Assembly: GCF_017751145.1 (NCBI RefSeq)
Contig: NZ_CP046640.1
Coordinates: forward strand, 3,514,137-3,578,136
Origin: Iocasia fonsfrigidae
GTDB lineage: Bacteria; Bacillota; Halanaerobiia; Halanaerobiales; DTU029
DNA: 64,000 bases
Reading direction: 5' to 3'
The first letter of the stretch is position 1. The number at the start of each line of letters is the position of its first letter. This document shows positions 1-8,035 of the stretch, one piece after another. The translations under genes were made by a program, and so were the position numbers. A model generated the notes under the pieces. That model was not told the DNA's origin. It saw nothing but the letters and a program-made list of their open reading frames with translations, and made no database searches.

Positions 1-329
1 TGTTTTGCCCGGAAAAGGAAATCATTAATCTTACTTTGATCAAGGGCAACTTCAAACAGCGTACCCCCAGGGTAAACATCAATATTATATTCCAGAGCTA
101 TTTTAATTTTATCACACAACACCTTATCCGGATATAGTAATGATGTCCCAAAAGTAAACTTTAGTATGTCTATATAGTCACCAGCTATCTTAAGAATATC
201 CCTCAATTCTCCAGGACCAACCCCTTTATCAAGAACCATAGTAAGGCCTTTATTTCTGGGCTTATTTACCCTACCTTTAAGAGGGTCACTAATATCAATA
301 CCCCAACCATTGTAACAGCCTTTCTCCAC
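1..329 (-). CDS. Phosphosulfolactate synthase-like protein (ComA/YitD family), partial
   Basis: An open frame runs off the left edge of the window. The visible N-terminal ~109 residues read VEKGCYNGWGIDISDPLKG, then KPRNKGLTMVLDKG, GDYIDILKFTFGTS and DVYPGGTLFEVA. These are hallmarks of the (2R)-phospho-3-sulfolactate synthase family, which adds sulfite to phosphoenolpyruvate in a TIM barrel. The start is GTG at 329, preceded on the minus strand by GGAGTGGGAG. In archaea the enzyme makes coenzyme M. In Firmicutes its homologues (YitD-like) have a less certain role, so the physiological function here is open. No partner gene is visible. Dispersed repeat copy 1 lies in its upstream region. The family call is firm; the reaction is inferred from family. 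Confidence 0.82.
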   Translation of the reverse strand, partial: MEKGCYNGWGIDISDPLKGRVNKPRNKGLTMVLDKGVGPGELRDILKIAGDYIDILKFTFGTSLLYPDKVLCDKIKIALEYNIDVYPGGTLFEVALDQSKINDFLFRAK

Positions 330-401
330 ATCTCCCACTCCTCTTCTTGAGATAATATAGAACAATAATATTTTATGCAGGAGATAAATATATCGTGAAG
401 A

Positions 402-606
402 GTAAAGTGACTTCGCCACCCAGACTTAATCAATAATTAATTTTTCCAGACAGATATATTTGTTGTACGACTCTAAAAATTATCTGTAGGCAGGAAGCCG
501 GAGGGTAATTTCTCGACAGTAAGCGGAGGTAGGACACCGCAGCGCACGACAAGGAAAACAAATATATCTGTCGGTCTTCAAAGTTATCCACAATTTCAAA
601 ATCATA
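402..606. repeat. Dispersed structured repeat, copy 1
   Basis: A G+C-richer ~92 bp core (465-556) is bracketed by a perfect 16 bp inverted repeat, GACAGATATATTTGTT at 449-464 and its complement at 557-572. An inner imperfect stem pairs AAATTATC (475-482 region) with GGTAATTT. The left flank has AAAGTGACT (404-412). The right flank has TTATCCACAATTTCAAAAT (584-602). The same flanks and a related core occur at 7513-7714, but there the core is in the opposite orientation. It lies between the aldolase terminator and the start of the upstream gene. Nothing coding is visible in it. Confidence 0.8.
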
Positions 607-625
607 ATTTCCCTGAACAAAAAAA

Positions 626-649
626 GACTACCCTTTCAAACAGGTAGCC
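626..649 (-). terminator. Rho-independent terminator after the aldolase gene
   Basis: The hairpin CTACC (628-632)/GGTAG (643-647) is extended by flanking pairs. On the minus strand it is followed by a run of T (AAAAAAA on the plus strand at 619-625). It ends the transcript of the minus-strand gene at 677-1321. Confidence 0.75.
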
Positions 650-676
650 TTTTTAGCATTAACATATTATCTAAAT

Positions 677-1321
677 TTAGTTCCTACTCTCCCAATCAGC
701 CAGAAACCTTTCAATACCCTCATCTGTCTTGGGATGCTTAACCATTTTCTTTAGGACATCATATGGTACTGTGGCAATATCAGAACCTGCCTTAGCAGCT
801 GCCAGTACATGTTCAGGATGACGGATACTGGCAGAGATAATTTTAGTTTCAATATTAAAGATTTTAAAGATGTCAGCTATATCTTTTACCAGCTGCATAC
901 CATCCATACCAATATCATCAAGTCTACCAACAAAGGGACTAACAAAGGTAGCCCCTGCCCTGGCTGCTAGCAAAGCCTGGTTGGCAGAGAAAACAAGGGT
1001 AACATTTGTCTTTATTCCTTCAGCTGATAATGTTTTTACAGCACTTAAACCCTCTGGTGTCATAGGTATCTTAATTACTACATTATCACCTATTTTGGCA
1101 AGCTCTCTAGCCTCTTTCACCATACCTTCTGCTTCTAAGCTGATAACCTCAGCACTTATGGGCCCTGGAACCATCTCAGTAATCTGTTTAATAACATCCT
1201 CAAATTCAACATCGCCTTCTTTAGCGATTAAACTGGGATTGGTGGTAACTCCAGATAAAATACCCCATTCCTTAATTTCCCTTATTTCGTCTAGATTTGC
1301 TGTGTCAATAAAAAACTCCAT
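677..1321 (-). CDS. fsa: Transaldolase-like fructose-6-phosphate aldolase (TalC/FSA family)
   Basis: The 214-residue protein has the compact single-domain transaldolase size (full transaldolases are ~320 residues). Motifs include [13 protein letters not shown] at the N-terminus, [25 protein letters not shown] with the Schiff-base lysine, and SPFVGRLDD and [12 protein letters not shown]. It acts in the cytosol on sugar phosphates. Members are either fructose-6-phosphate aldolases or transaldolases moving a dihydroxyacetone unit, and sequence inspection alone does not separate the two. The start ATG has a clear TAGGAGG upstream. It stands alone, with its own terminator. It could feed the pentose-phosphate branch used by the polyol locus at the other end of the window. 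Confidence 0.9.
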   Translation of the reverse strand: MEFFIDTANLDEIREIKEWGILSGVTTNPSLIAKEGDVEFEDVIKQITEMVPGPISAEVISLEAEGMVKEARELAKIGDNVVIKIPMTPEGLSAVKTLSAEGIKTNVTLVFSANQALLAARAGATFVSPFVGRLDDIGMDGMQLVKDIADIFKIFNIETKIISASIRHPEHVLAAAKAGSDIATVPYDVLKKMVKHPKTDEGIERFLADWESRN

Positions 1322-1496
1322 CTGTTTTCCTCCTAGTATTTTATTTTAAGGAAAGTTTATTACATCTTCCCTTAATTTATAAATTTACCTTTTCAGGTAT
1401 TTTATAAACATCTACTATATAAATATTTTAATCCAAAAACACTGAATTTTTGAGTTTGATATACCATTTTATGGTTCAATTGTCAGTAATAGTACA

Positions 1497-1546
1497 TTGA
1501 AACTCACTGCTTTAATTTATTATAATAGTTTATGTAACATATGTTA
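1497..1546 (+). promoter_or_regulatory. Sigma-A-type promoter with palindromic operator-like site for the GH18 gene
   Basis: TTGAAA (1497-1502), an 18 bp spacer and TATAAT (1521-1526) form a good promoter. The perfect palindrome TAACATATGTTA (1535-1546) sits at the expected transcription start. The same 12 bp recurs at 10933-10944 before the LysM gene. A repressor site is inferred from this placement. Confidence 0.6.
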
Positions 1547-1579
1547 TTTGAATATAATCTAAGAAAGGGAGCTATCTTT

Positions 1580-2785
1580 ATGCATTTTTTCCATAAATAT
1601 AAAAAACTATTAGCCATTTTACTGATATTCTTTATTTCTCTACCCTTTCCACTCGTTTTATCATCCAATATAGTTTACGCTGATAATGGGGATAGTGGGC
1701 ACCCCTCATGGCTTAAAGGAATTTTACTTATTCTCATCTCCTTTATTATAAATAATTTTGTAGAAAAAAACAACACTATTGATGAAAATAATGGAGGGAT
1801 AATTGATGACAAACCATTATTAGATGACCTGGAGGGGGCAGGAAAAAACCTATCACGTGAAGTACTCGGATATTATGTTAACTGGTTAAGCCCTAATGCC
1901 AGTTCCTTTGACGCCCTAAAGACAAACCACAACCAACTTGATTATATAGCCCCTTTCTGGTATACAATAAACCCTGATGGAGGAATTGAAGAACGATATG
2001 GCGGACATCAGTATGAAGTAGATTCATTTGCCAGGACACAGGGAACAGAAATATTACCACTGATTAATAATAATCAGCAAAATAATATGATCCTTGTAGA
2101 TCCTGCCACCAGAACCAAAGCTGTTGACAATATTGTAAACCTTGTAGAAAAATATAATTATGACGGAGTAAATATAGACTTTGAATTTATACCCCCGTGG
2201 ACAAGAAACGGTTATACCCGCTTTATTCAGGAATTATCTAAAAAATTAAGAGAAAGAGAAAAAAAAATAACAATAGCTGTGTTCCCTAAAATAGATGTTT
2301 CTCTTGAACTACAGGGTGCATATGATTATGCTGCACTTGAACCATATATTGACAGAATGGTTATTATGACATATGACAAACACTGGTCTACTGGTCCAGC
2401 AGGTCCTATAGCACCAATAGACTGGGTAGAAGAAAATATAAAATACACTCTGGAATATATCCCGGCAGAAAAACTCCTACTTGGTATAGCCAATTATGGT
2501 TATGACTGGAGCTCCAGTCTAGGTAAAGACATAAGTGCTAAAGAGGCTAAGATTATTGCCCGGGAAAATGGGGCTGAGATTAATTGGGATGATAAATCTC
2601 AAAGCCCATATTTCTATTACCAGGATAGTAATAATATCAAACATGAAGTTTGGTTTGAATCCAGTGCTGCTACTGCTTTTAAGCTGCAACTCGTAAACAA
2701 ATATAATCTACAAGGCATTGCTATCTGGCGTCTGGGTAATGGTACTGATGAATTCTGGAATAAAATTCAAAAACATCTAAGATAG
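1580..2785 (+). CDS. Secreted glycoside hydrolase family 18 protein (YaaH/YdhD-like)
   Basis: The preferred start at 1580 has AAGAAAGGGAG about 9 nt upstream; an ATG at 1541 lacks such a site. The ~401-residue product begins with a basic stretch and a hydrophobic signal segment ending near VYADNG. A second hydrophobic stretch (GILLILISFIINNF) follows and may anchor it. The catalytic domain carries DGVNIDFEF (acid/base Glu near residue 202), the GH18 DxxDxDxE variant, plus MTYDKHW and IAIWRLGNGTDEFW. Such proteins cleave GlcNAc-containing glycans of cell wall or spore cortex. No LysM domain is attached, unlike classical YaaH, but the LysM protein at 11004 shares the same palindrome upstream. 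Wall or spore remodelling is inferred. Confidence 0.88.
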   Translation: MHFFHKYKKLLAILLIFFISLPFPLVLSSNIVYADNGDSGHPSWLKGILLILISFIINNFVEKNNTIDENNGGIIDDKPLLDDLEGAGKNLSREVLGYYVNWLSPNASSFDALKTNHNQLDYIAPFWYTINPDGGIEERYGGHQYEVDSFARTQGTEILPLINNNQQNNMILVDPATRTKAVDNIVNLVEKYNYDGVNIDFEFIPPWTRNGYTRFIQELSKKLREREKKITIAVFPKIDVSLELQGAYDYAALEPYIDRMVIMTYDKHWSTGPAGPIAPIDWVEENIKYTLEYIPAEKLLLGIANYGYDWSSSLGKDISAKEAKIIARENGAEINWDDKSQSPYFYYQDSNNIKHEVWFESSAATAFKLQLVNKYNLQGIAIWRLGNGTDEFWNKIQKHLR

Positions 2786-3412
2786 ACAAACCATACCACG
2801 TTTCAAAGCAACAATTACCGCCTGTGTACGATCATTAACAGACATCTTTTTTAGTATATTACTAACATGATTCTTAACTGTTTTTTCACTAATAAAGAGG
2901 TTTGCTGCTATTTCTCGATTACTCATGCCCTGAGCAAGAAGTCCCAGTACTTCCTGCTCACGGGCACTTAATTTCTGAACATCCCTTTTAATAACAACTG
3001 TTTCTGCTATCTGTTTTTCCACTGAGATAGGAAATACCTTTTCACCTTTAATTACTTTTACTATAGAATCCTTTAATTCCTCAGGTTTAATATCTTTCTG
3101 TATAAATCCCTCTGCCCCAGCCTTAATTACTTCATAGATATACTCTTCTCCATCATGAATTGTTAGAATAAGTATCTTAACCTGGGGACTAATCTCCTTA
3201 ATCTTTTTTAAGGTTGTGATTCCATTCATTCTCGGCATATTTAAATCTAATAAAACCAAATCAGGCTCTTCTTCCCTTACCTTACGTATTGTCTCCAGAC
3301 CATCACCAGCCTCTCCAATCACCTGAATATCATCATATAATTCCAATAACCTACAGATACCTTCCCTGACTAAATCATGGTCATCAGCAATAAGAACCTT
3401 AATCTTCTCCAT
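2777..3412 (-). CDS. degU: DegU-like NarL-family response regulator
   Basis: The product is 211 residues from the ATG at 3412. The GTG at 3424 directly abuts the AAGGAG site and is therefore unlikely. The receiver domain has ADDHD near residue 9, phospho-acceptor Asp56 in LLDLNMPRMNG and a conserved Lys in IQKD. The C-terminal LuxR-type helix-turn-helix reads LSAREQEVLGLLAQGMSNRE and SEKTVKNHVSNILKK. It lies 8 bp downstream of the DegS-like kinase gene as a two-gene operon. Its 3' end overlaps the convergent GH18 gene by 9 bp, so the two transcripts have complementary ends. In Bacillus DegSU controls secreted enzymes and motility; the regulon here is unknown. Confidence 0.9.
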   Translation of the reverse strand: MEKIKVLIADDHDLVREGICRLLELYDDIQVIGEAGDGLETIRKVREEEPDLVLLDLNMPRMNGITTLKKIKEISPQVKILILTIHDGEEYIYEVIKAGAEGFIQKDIKPEELKDSIVKVIKGEKVFPISVEKQIAETVVIKRDVQKLSAREQEVLGLLAQGMSNREIAANLFISEKTVKNHVSNILKKMSVNDRTQAVIVALKRGMVCLS

Positions 3413-3420
3413 CTGATATA

Positions 3421-4542
3421 TCACTCCTTTTTAATAGGTAAATTTATTTTTATAGTCGTTCCCTGATTCTTTTCTGACTCTAAACTTAAACTCCCTCCCA
3501 GTAGTTTACACCTCTCTTCCATACTCATTAAGCCATATTTCTCTTCCTCTATTTCGTCAGACTCAAATCCAACCCCATCATCACTTACCAGTAGATTTAT
3601 CTCATTACTGGCATAATCTAATCTTACCCTACCTGACGAAGCATTAGAATGTTTATGTATATTGTTAAGACCTTCCTGTATCAAACGAAAGATTGTTACT
3701 TCATAGGACTTGGGCAGCCTTTTTTCTGTCCCCGAAACATTAAAGTTTATTATTATTCCCGTCTGATCAATATATCTATCAATATACCTGTTTAAGGTTG
3801 GTATCAAACCCAGGTCATCAAGAGACATCGGCCTGAGATTATAAATTATCCTTCTTACCTCCTGCATACTCAACCTGATTGATTTTTTTAAATCCTTTAA
3901 TTCCTTTTTCGCTTTGCTTAAATCCTTATCCATTAGTTTCTGGGTTAATTCCACTCTGAATACTAAATTGGCAATAGACTGGGCAGGACCATCATGTATC
4001 TCTCGTGATACCCTACCCCTTTCATCTTCCTGAGCCTGGATAACCTTTATAGCCAGGTTATGTTTTTGTTTAAGTTCATCAAAGTGCTCACTAAGATTAG
4101 TAAGCTCCCCTTTTAGGAACTCCCGCACAAGGCTTACTCGTGAAACAAGACTTTCTGCCCTGTTAACGGTTTTTTTTAGATTAATCAACCTATTTTCCAG
4201 TTCCTGTCTCCTGATTTTTAACTGCTCTTCTTTTTCTTTAAGAACAGCTATCTCCACCGAAGTTTCTTCAGCCTTCTCATAAGCGGCTTTTATATCTCTC
4301 TCTGTGTAGTGGTGAAAGTCCCGGCTCACTTCCATTAATTTAAGCCTGGCTTTTCTATTAATTCTCTCTAGTCTATCTACCTTATCAATAACCTCTTTAA
4401 GATCTCCTTTTATTATTAATAAATCATTTTCTATATTTTCATATTCCTTCCTTGATGATTCCGCTATCTCAAATATATCCTTTTTACTCTCATCTAAAAC
4501 ATTTACTGTTTTATCGAGGACAGCTTCCAAAGTCATCTCCAT
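3421..4542 (-). CDS. degS: DegS-like cytoplasmic sensor histidine kinase
   Basis: From the ATG at 4542 (GAGGTG seven bases upstream) the product is ~373 residues. Residues 1-165 are charged, coiled-coil DegS-type sensor sequence with no membrane segment. The HisKA_3 box follows with REIHDGPAQ (phospho-His183), and the C-terminal HATPase has N-box and DDGVGF and GTTIKINLP motifs. It phosphorylates the adjacent DegU-like regulator. Soluble DegS proteins sense cytoplasmic conditions; the signal is unknown here. The final TGA sits within the ribosome-binding region of degU, suggesting translational coupling. Confidence 0.9.
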   Translation of the reverse strand: MEMTLEAVLDKTVNVLDESKKDIFEIAESSRKEYENIENDLLIIKGDLKEVIDKVDRLERINRKARLKLMEVSRDFHHYTERDIKAAYEKAEETSVEIAVLKEKEEQLKIRRQELENRLINLKKTVNRAESLVSRVSLVREFLKGELTNLSEHFDELKQKHNLAIKVIQAQEDERGRVSREIHDGPAQSIANLVFRVELTQKLMDKDLSKAKKELKDLKKSIRLSMQEVRRIIYNLRPMSLDDLGLIPTLNRYIDRYIDQTGIIINFNVSGTEKRLPKSYEVTIFRLIQEGLNNIHKHSNASSGRVRLDYASNEINLLVSDDGVGFESDEIEEEKYGLMSMEERCKLLGGSLSLESEKNQGTTIKINLPIKKE

Positions 4543-4631
4543 TTTATACACCTCAAATAATTTATTCTAACTGAATAAATATAAAAACAATCTATTAAAA
4601 TACTATTAGCTTATATTCTACAAAAAAATAA

Positions 4632-4659
4632 TAAAACCTGCCTCAACTGACAGGTTTTA
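4632..4659 (-). terminator. Rho-independent terminator after the amidotransferase gene
   Basis: TAAAACCTG (4632-4640) pairs with CAGGTTTTA (4651-4659). On the minus strand it is followed by a T-rich tract (plus-strand AAAAAAATAA). Confidence 0.8.
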
Positions 4660-4679
4660 TTACGAATAAGTCTATTATC

Positions 4680-5423
4680 CTATCTTCCAAATTTAATATT
4701 TTCATCACTTTTTCTATAAAAACAGCAGGCCTGAATAAACCCATCAAACAAGACAGCTGCCGCCTTGCTCTGCTGCCAGATCGCCTCAGGATGCCATTGT
4801 ACACCTAAAACAAAACCATCTCCTTTAGTCTCAATAGCCTCAACAACTCCATCCTCAGCCCTGGCAGCTATGACAAAATTATCAGCAATATCCTTGACAG
4901 CCTGATGGTGAAGGCTATTAACAGTAATCTCATCCAGGGAAATCAATTGATAAAGCGCTGTCTCCTTATTAATTTTTATCCTGTGGGTAGGATACCAACG
5001 CGGTGCTGACTGCTCATGTTTGATAACCCTATCTCTTTGAGTTATTAAATCCTGGTAAAGAGTACCCCCAAAAGCTACATTTATCAACTGGCAGCCTTTA
5101 CAGATCCCCAAAATTGGAAGCCTATTTTTATAAGCCTTACGACAAAGTTGCAGTTCAAAATTATCCCTTTCAGGGTCGTTTCTTCTTAAAGCAGGAACAG
5201 GGGATTCACCATATAATAAGGGGTCAAGGTCTAATCCCCCTGTTAATAAAAGCCCATCAATCCTGTTAATATATTTTTTTATAAGACTATCACTATTTTC
5301 AATCCCCAAAATTACCGGCAAACCACCAGCAGCAACAACAGCAGCCAGGTAGTTTTTATTAAGTCTATATTCTTGAAAATTATTCTGCCTGGAAGGTATT
5401 ATACCTATCAAAGGACTACTCAT
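4680..5423 (-). CDS. Class I glutamine amidotransferase / gamma-glutamyl-GABA hydrolase-like (peptidase C26)
   Basis: The 247-residue single-domain protein has the catalytic nucleophile Cys108 in LPILGICKGCQLINVAFGG, an oxyanion-loop region TGGLDLDPLLYGE and the His-Glu pair in GVQWHPEA. This matches PuuD/YvdE-type hydrolases that release glutamate from gamma-glutamyl compounds. The usual residue after the nucleophile is R-G-M/x; here it is K-G-C, a mild variation. It is monocistronic with its own terminator, about 59 bp upstream of the end of the next gene. Polyamine catabolism (PuuD) is one option, but no other Puu genes are adjacent and the agmatine operon is 14 kb away, so the substrate is open. 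Confidence 0.85.
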   Translation of the reverse strand: MSSPLIGIIPSRQNNFQEYRLNKNYLAAVVAAGGLPVILGIENSDSLIKKYINRIDGLLLTGGLDLDPLLYGESPVPALRRNDPERDNFELQLCRKAYKNRLPILGICKGCQLINVAFGGTLYQDLITQRDRVIKHEQSAPRWYPTHRIKINKETALYQLISLDEITVNSLHHQAVKDIADNFVIAARAEDGVVEAIETKGDGFVLGVQWHPEAIWQQSKAAAVLFDGFIQACCFYRKSDENIKFGR

Positions 5424-5481
5424 GATTAACCCTTCTTTACTTCTATAAAAGCAATTATATTCGACTATTTCCGGGGAAATA

Positions 5482-6690
5482 TCATTTAATTTTGTCCATT
5501 ACCTCAACAGGTAATAAATCTTTTTGCCAGAAATCCTGCCAGGCAGGTAGAATAACCTCTCTCCAGTATTCCCTATCCTCTGGACTAATCTCTAATAATT
5601 TGACATATTCTCTTTTTTCAGCACTATCTCTCTGATAGGCGGCCTTCAGAGGGAGTATTTCTGTAATCATCTCTGTCCCGCTTGTAACCATATGCAAGGC
5701 TGTCAACATTACTGCTTTACTATGATCATGTCCCTGGTAGTCTTTCTGCCTCAGAATGGTTAAGGAATATTCCTTTATTAAGTTATCTAACATTACTCTA
5801 TGACCATTAGTATTTTCAGACAAAAAACAAGCGAGATATGGATTAACAGGTCCTATAAGAACAGGTTTTTTACTAAAGAAATTCTTTAGAAAATCATCAT
5901 CGATATTTTTGCTTGAAGAAACAAAAACCCCCTTCTCCCTCATGGAATGCATTATTTTATATACCTCTATAAGGATTTTATATGTATCCTCATCCACATC
6001 CCCACCTTCTAAAGATATCTCCTTTAAGCCTTTTAATGTCAATAGTTGGCGTAACAGCGTTTCATCAGCAGTGTTTAAAGCAAGTCTTGCCGTATCTAGA
6101 GCACTAATTGATTTTATAAACCTACTACTAGCTTGAAAAACATTATCGTCCTCATTTGTCACCCAATACTGTTCCTGAATAAGAAATGGTAAAGCCCAGA
6201 GGTGATTATCCCTGTTAATTTCTTCCCAGTTTACTGTAAAAAAACCGTCCTGCTGCTCAGTAATATAGGGGTCAACAGGTAACTGTAGCTCTTGATCTAA
6301 CAGGCTATCCCCACTTATATTCCAATAGATATCAGGAGGCTCTCCTTTTTTTATGGACTCAAGTAGTTCCTGATGGCCATCTAAAAAATTCAGTTCCCTA
6401 ATCTTCAGCTGAATATTAGGATACTTCTCCTGAATTCCCCTGGCTATCTCCTGAAAATATGACTTTTCTCCTTGCGCCATCTCAGTGGTACGATAAACAG
6501 GATAATACCAGATTCGTACAGTATACTTTTTTTCTGGATCAATTTCTACTCTGGGGTTAACAGCAAATTCACGTTTAAAAAGAAGATCATAAATATACCC
6601 TACTGTATAAAATTTATTTAGAATATTCAAACCCAGGCCAGCTAATAAAAAGATCATGATTATTATTAGTAAACCATATTTATTTCGCAT
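5482..6690 (-). CDS. Membrane-anchored extracellular solute-binding-like protein
   Basis: The 402-residue protein starts with MRNKYG and one hydrophobic helix (LLIIIMIFLLAGLGLNIL). It has no lipobox cysteine, so it is probably a membrane-anchored outward-facing protein. The body resembles family 1 binding proteins of ABC importers: YTVRIWYYPVY at the start of the fold, then GIQEKYPNIQLKIREL, GEPPDIYWNISGD and HLWALPFLIQEQYWV. No permease or ATPase lies beside it. It is 6 bp downstream of an L,D-transpeptidase gene, whose stop overlaps its ribosome site, so the pair is cotranscribed. A sensing or envelope role is inferred from the lack of transporter genes. Confidence 0.65.
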   Translation of the reverse strand: MRNKYGLLIIIMIFLLAGLGLNILNKFYTVGYIYDLLFKREFAVNPRVEIDPEKKYTVRIWYYPVYRTTEMAQGEKSYFQEIARGIQEKYPNIQLKIRELNFLDGHQELLESIKKGEPPDIYWNISGDSLLDQELQLPVDPYITEQQDGFFTVNWEEINRDNHLWALPFLIQEQYWVTNEDDNVFQASSRFIKSISALDTARLALNTADETLLRQLLTLKGLKEISLEGGDVDEDTYKILIEVYKIMHSMREKGVFVSSSKNIDDDFLKNFFSKKPVLIGPVNPYLACFLSENTNGHRVMLDNLIKEYSLTILRQKDYQGHDHSKAVMLTALHMVTSGTEMITEILPLKAAYQRDSAEKREYVKLLEISPEDREYWREVILPAWQDFWQKDLLPVEVMDKIK

Positions 6691-6696
6691 AGTTAA

Positions 6697-7413
6697 TCAC
6701 TCCCTGGCAGGCAAATCAAGAATATACAAAACGTTCCAGTCTGCTATTCCATCCCTTTTTAGCTCGAATTGTGCCTCTAATTCCAGAACAGCCTCCTTTG
6801 TAGTAGCTCCATAACGTGCATCCCTGTAACCAGAATTAAAACCTCGTTCATTTAAATTATCCTGCAACTGCATAACAGATAAACCTGTTTGACCAGGCCT
6901 TAACACTCTGTTTACTGTTACAGGAAGTCTTTCACCTATAATTTCAACCCTTGTTTTAACCAGCACCAGTTCATAAAGTTCTTCAACATGATGATTATAC
7001 ATCCTGATACAACCGTGACTGGCAGCTCTACCAATAGACCCTGGTTTATTAGTTCCATGTATCCCATATATACCCCATGGTACATTTAGACCTAACCATC
7101 TGGTACCAAAGCCACCCCCCCAACCCTTACTCTTGCCGATAATTGCCCATTCCCCGATTGGGGATTTGGTAGTTGGTTTACCGATAGAAACTGGATATCT
7201 TTTAAACACTTTTCCATCTTTATAAAGGGTTAGTGTCCTATTATATGTATTGATAACAATATTTAATTTTTCTTCAGGAGAGGACTGGAGTCCTAAAACC
7301 CTATCTCTTTTATATTCAGATAGAAAACCTACTTTAATCTGCAACAACAATACCAAAAACAATAATAAAAAAAATAAGCACCGCCTACAGTTTTTAATAT
7401 CCAAAATATACAT
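6697..7413 (-). CDS. L,D-transpeptidase (YkuD) with peptidoglycan-binding domain
   Basis: The 238-residue protein has an N-terminal hydrophobic signal/anchor (residues ~11-30). The YkuD domain follows, with HGTNKPGSIG and SHGCIRM carrying the catalytic Cys135. A C-terminal peptidoglycan-binding-1 domain reads LRPGQTGLSVMQLQDNLNERG and DGIADWNVLYIL. YkuD enzymes make 3-3 cross-links or attach groups to meso-diaminopimelate in the wall. In spore formers such proteins often act on cortex or forespore envelope. It is first in a two-gene unit with the anchored binding-like protein. Dispersed repeat copy 2 lies in its upstream region. Confidence 0.9.
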   Translation of the reverse strand: MYILDIKNCRRCLFFLLLFLVLLLQIKVGFLSEYKRDRVLGLQSSPEEKLNIVINTYNRTLTLYKDGKVFKRYPVSIGKPTTKSPIGEWAIIGKSKGWGGGFGTRWLGLNVPWGIYGIHGTNKPGSIGRAASHGCIRMYNHHVEELYELVLVKTRVEIIGERLPVTVNRVLRPGQTGLSVMQLQDNLNERGFNSGYRDARYGATTKEAVLELEAQFELKRDGIADWNVLYILDLPARE

Positions 7414-7512
7414 CTAATCAACCCCAGAAGATATAGTTGAGATAACTGCCTCATATAAATATTATTTAATAGTTAATTAAAATATTCAAAAGTTATGTTA
7501 AATTTACTATAG

Positions 7513-7714
7513 AAAACAAAGTGACTACGTCATCTTAAATTAATCGAGAATAATTTTAATTCTTCCGCTTGTCGTTCACTCCGGCATCCGTGCCTCCGTT
7601 CTCTGTCACAACTTTTTGTTCCGGCGTCCTGCCTCCACAAAAAGTTAGAGTCGCTACATAATTAAAATTATTCATATATAACTTAATTTATCCACAATTT
7701 CAAAATAGCATAGT
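7513..7714. repeat. Dispersed structured repeat, copy 2
   Basis: The core at 7562-7659 is bracketed by a perfect 14 bp inverted repeat, GAATAATTTTAATT at 7548-7561 and its complement at 7660-7673. Inside is a perfect 10 bp stem, AACTTTTTGT/ACAAAAAGTT, around a loop containing CCGGCGTCCTGCCT. The flanks AAAGTGACT (7518-7526) and TTATCCACAATTTCAAAAT (7688-7706) match copy 1 exactly and in the same orientation. The core matches the reverse complement of copy 1's core (shared TTGTCGT, CCTCCG, CCGGC, TCCTGCCT, AGAGTCG). The gene-free stretch 7414-7777 otherwise holds only the following terminator. Confidence 0.8.
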
Positions 7715-7728
7715 TTCGCACTAAAAAA

Positions 7729-7753
7729 ATAACCCGGAAAAATACCGGGTTAT
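7729..7753 (-). terminator. Rho-independent terminator after DUF2905 gene
   Basis: ATAACCCGG/CCGGGTTAT forms a 9 bp stem. On the minus strand it is followed by a run of T (plus-strand AAAAAAAT at 7723-7730). Confidence 0.8.
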
Positions 7754-7777
7754 TTTCATTTATGGTTGAGATTATAA

Positions 7778-8005
7778 TTATTTTGTAAAGTACTTGATTA
7801 ATCTAAAAATAAGGTTTAGTACTAAACTAATCAAGAGCATTGTAGTTATTGGAAAATAAAAAGAAAATCCATCTCTTTTTATCCTGATATCCCCCGGCAG
7901 GCGACCAAACCAGCTGAAGAGATTACCAAAATATAAAATCACTCCACCAATAAGCACTAATAATATACCTAAAATTATTAAAAGACGAGCTAATTCATTT
8001 GCCAT
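7778..8005 (-). CDS. DUF2905 family small membrane protein
   Basis: The 75-residue protein has two hydrophobic helices (LLIILGILLVLIGGVILYFG and YFPITTMLLISLVLNLIF) flanking the family signature SWFGRLPGDIRIKRDGFSFY. The ATG at 8005 is preferred to the GTG just before it because AAGGAGGG is 7 nt upstream of the ATG. DUF2905 proteins are widespread small inner-membrane proteins of unknown function. It is 30 bp downstream of the TatD gene and probably cotranscribed with it. Confidence 0.88.
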   Translation of the reverse strand: MANELARLLIILGILLVLIGGVILYFGNLFSWFGRLPGDIRIKRDGFSFYFPITTMLLISLVLNLIFRLIKYFTK

Positions 8006-8035
8006 CACTAATCCCTCCTTGACTACAGACGCTCT

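Noticed and set aside
870-1349. Long plus-strand frame over the aldolase gene
   Set aside because: It is a shadow frame opposite a well-conserved gene, with no ribosome site and low-complexity Ser/Leu/Ile composition.
584-7696. TTATCCACA, a perfect DnaA box, in both repeat copies
   Set aside because: Only one box per copy, with no cluster, no AT-rich unwinding element beside dnaA/dnaN and no replication genes. It is part of the repeat flank, not evidence of an origin.
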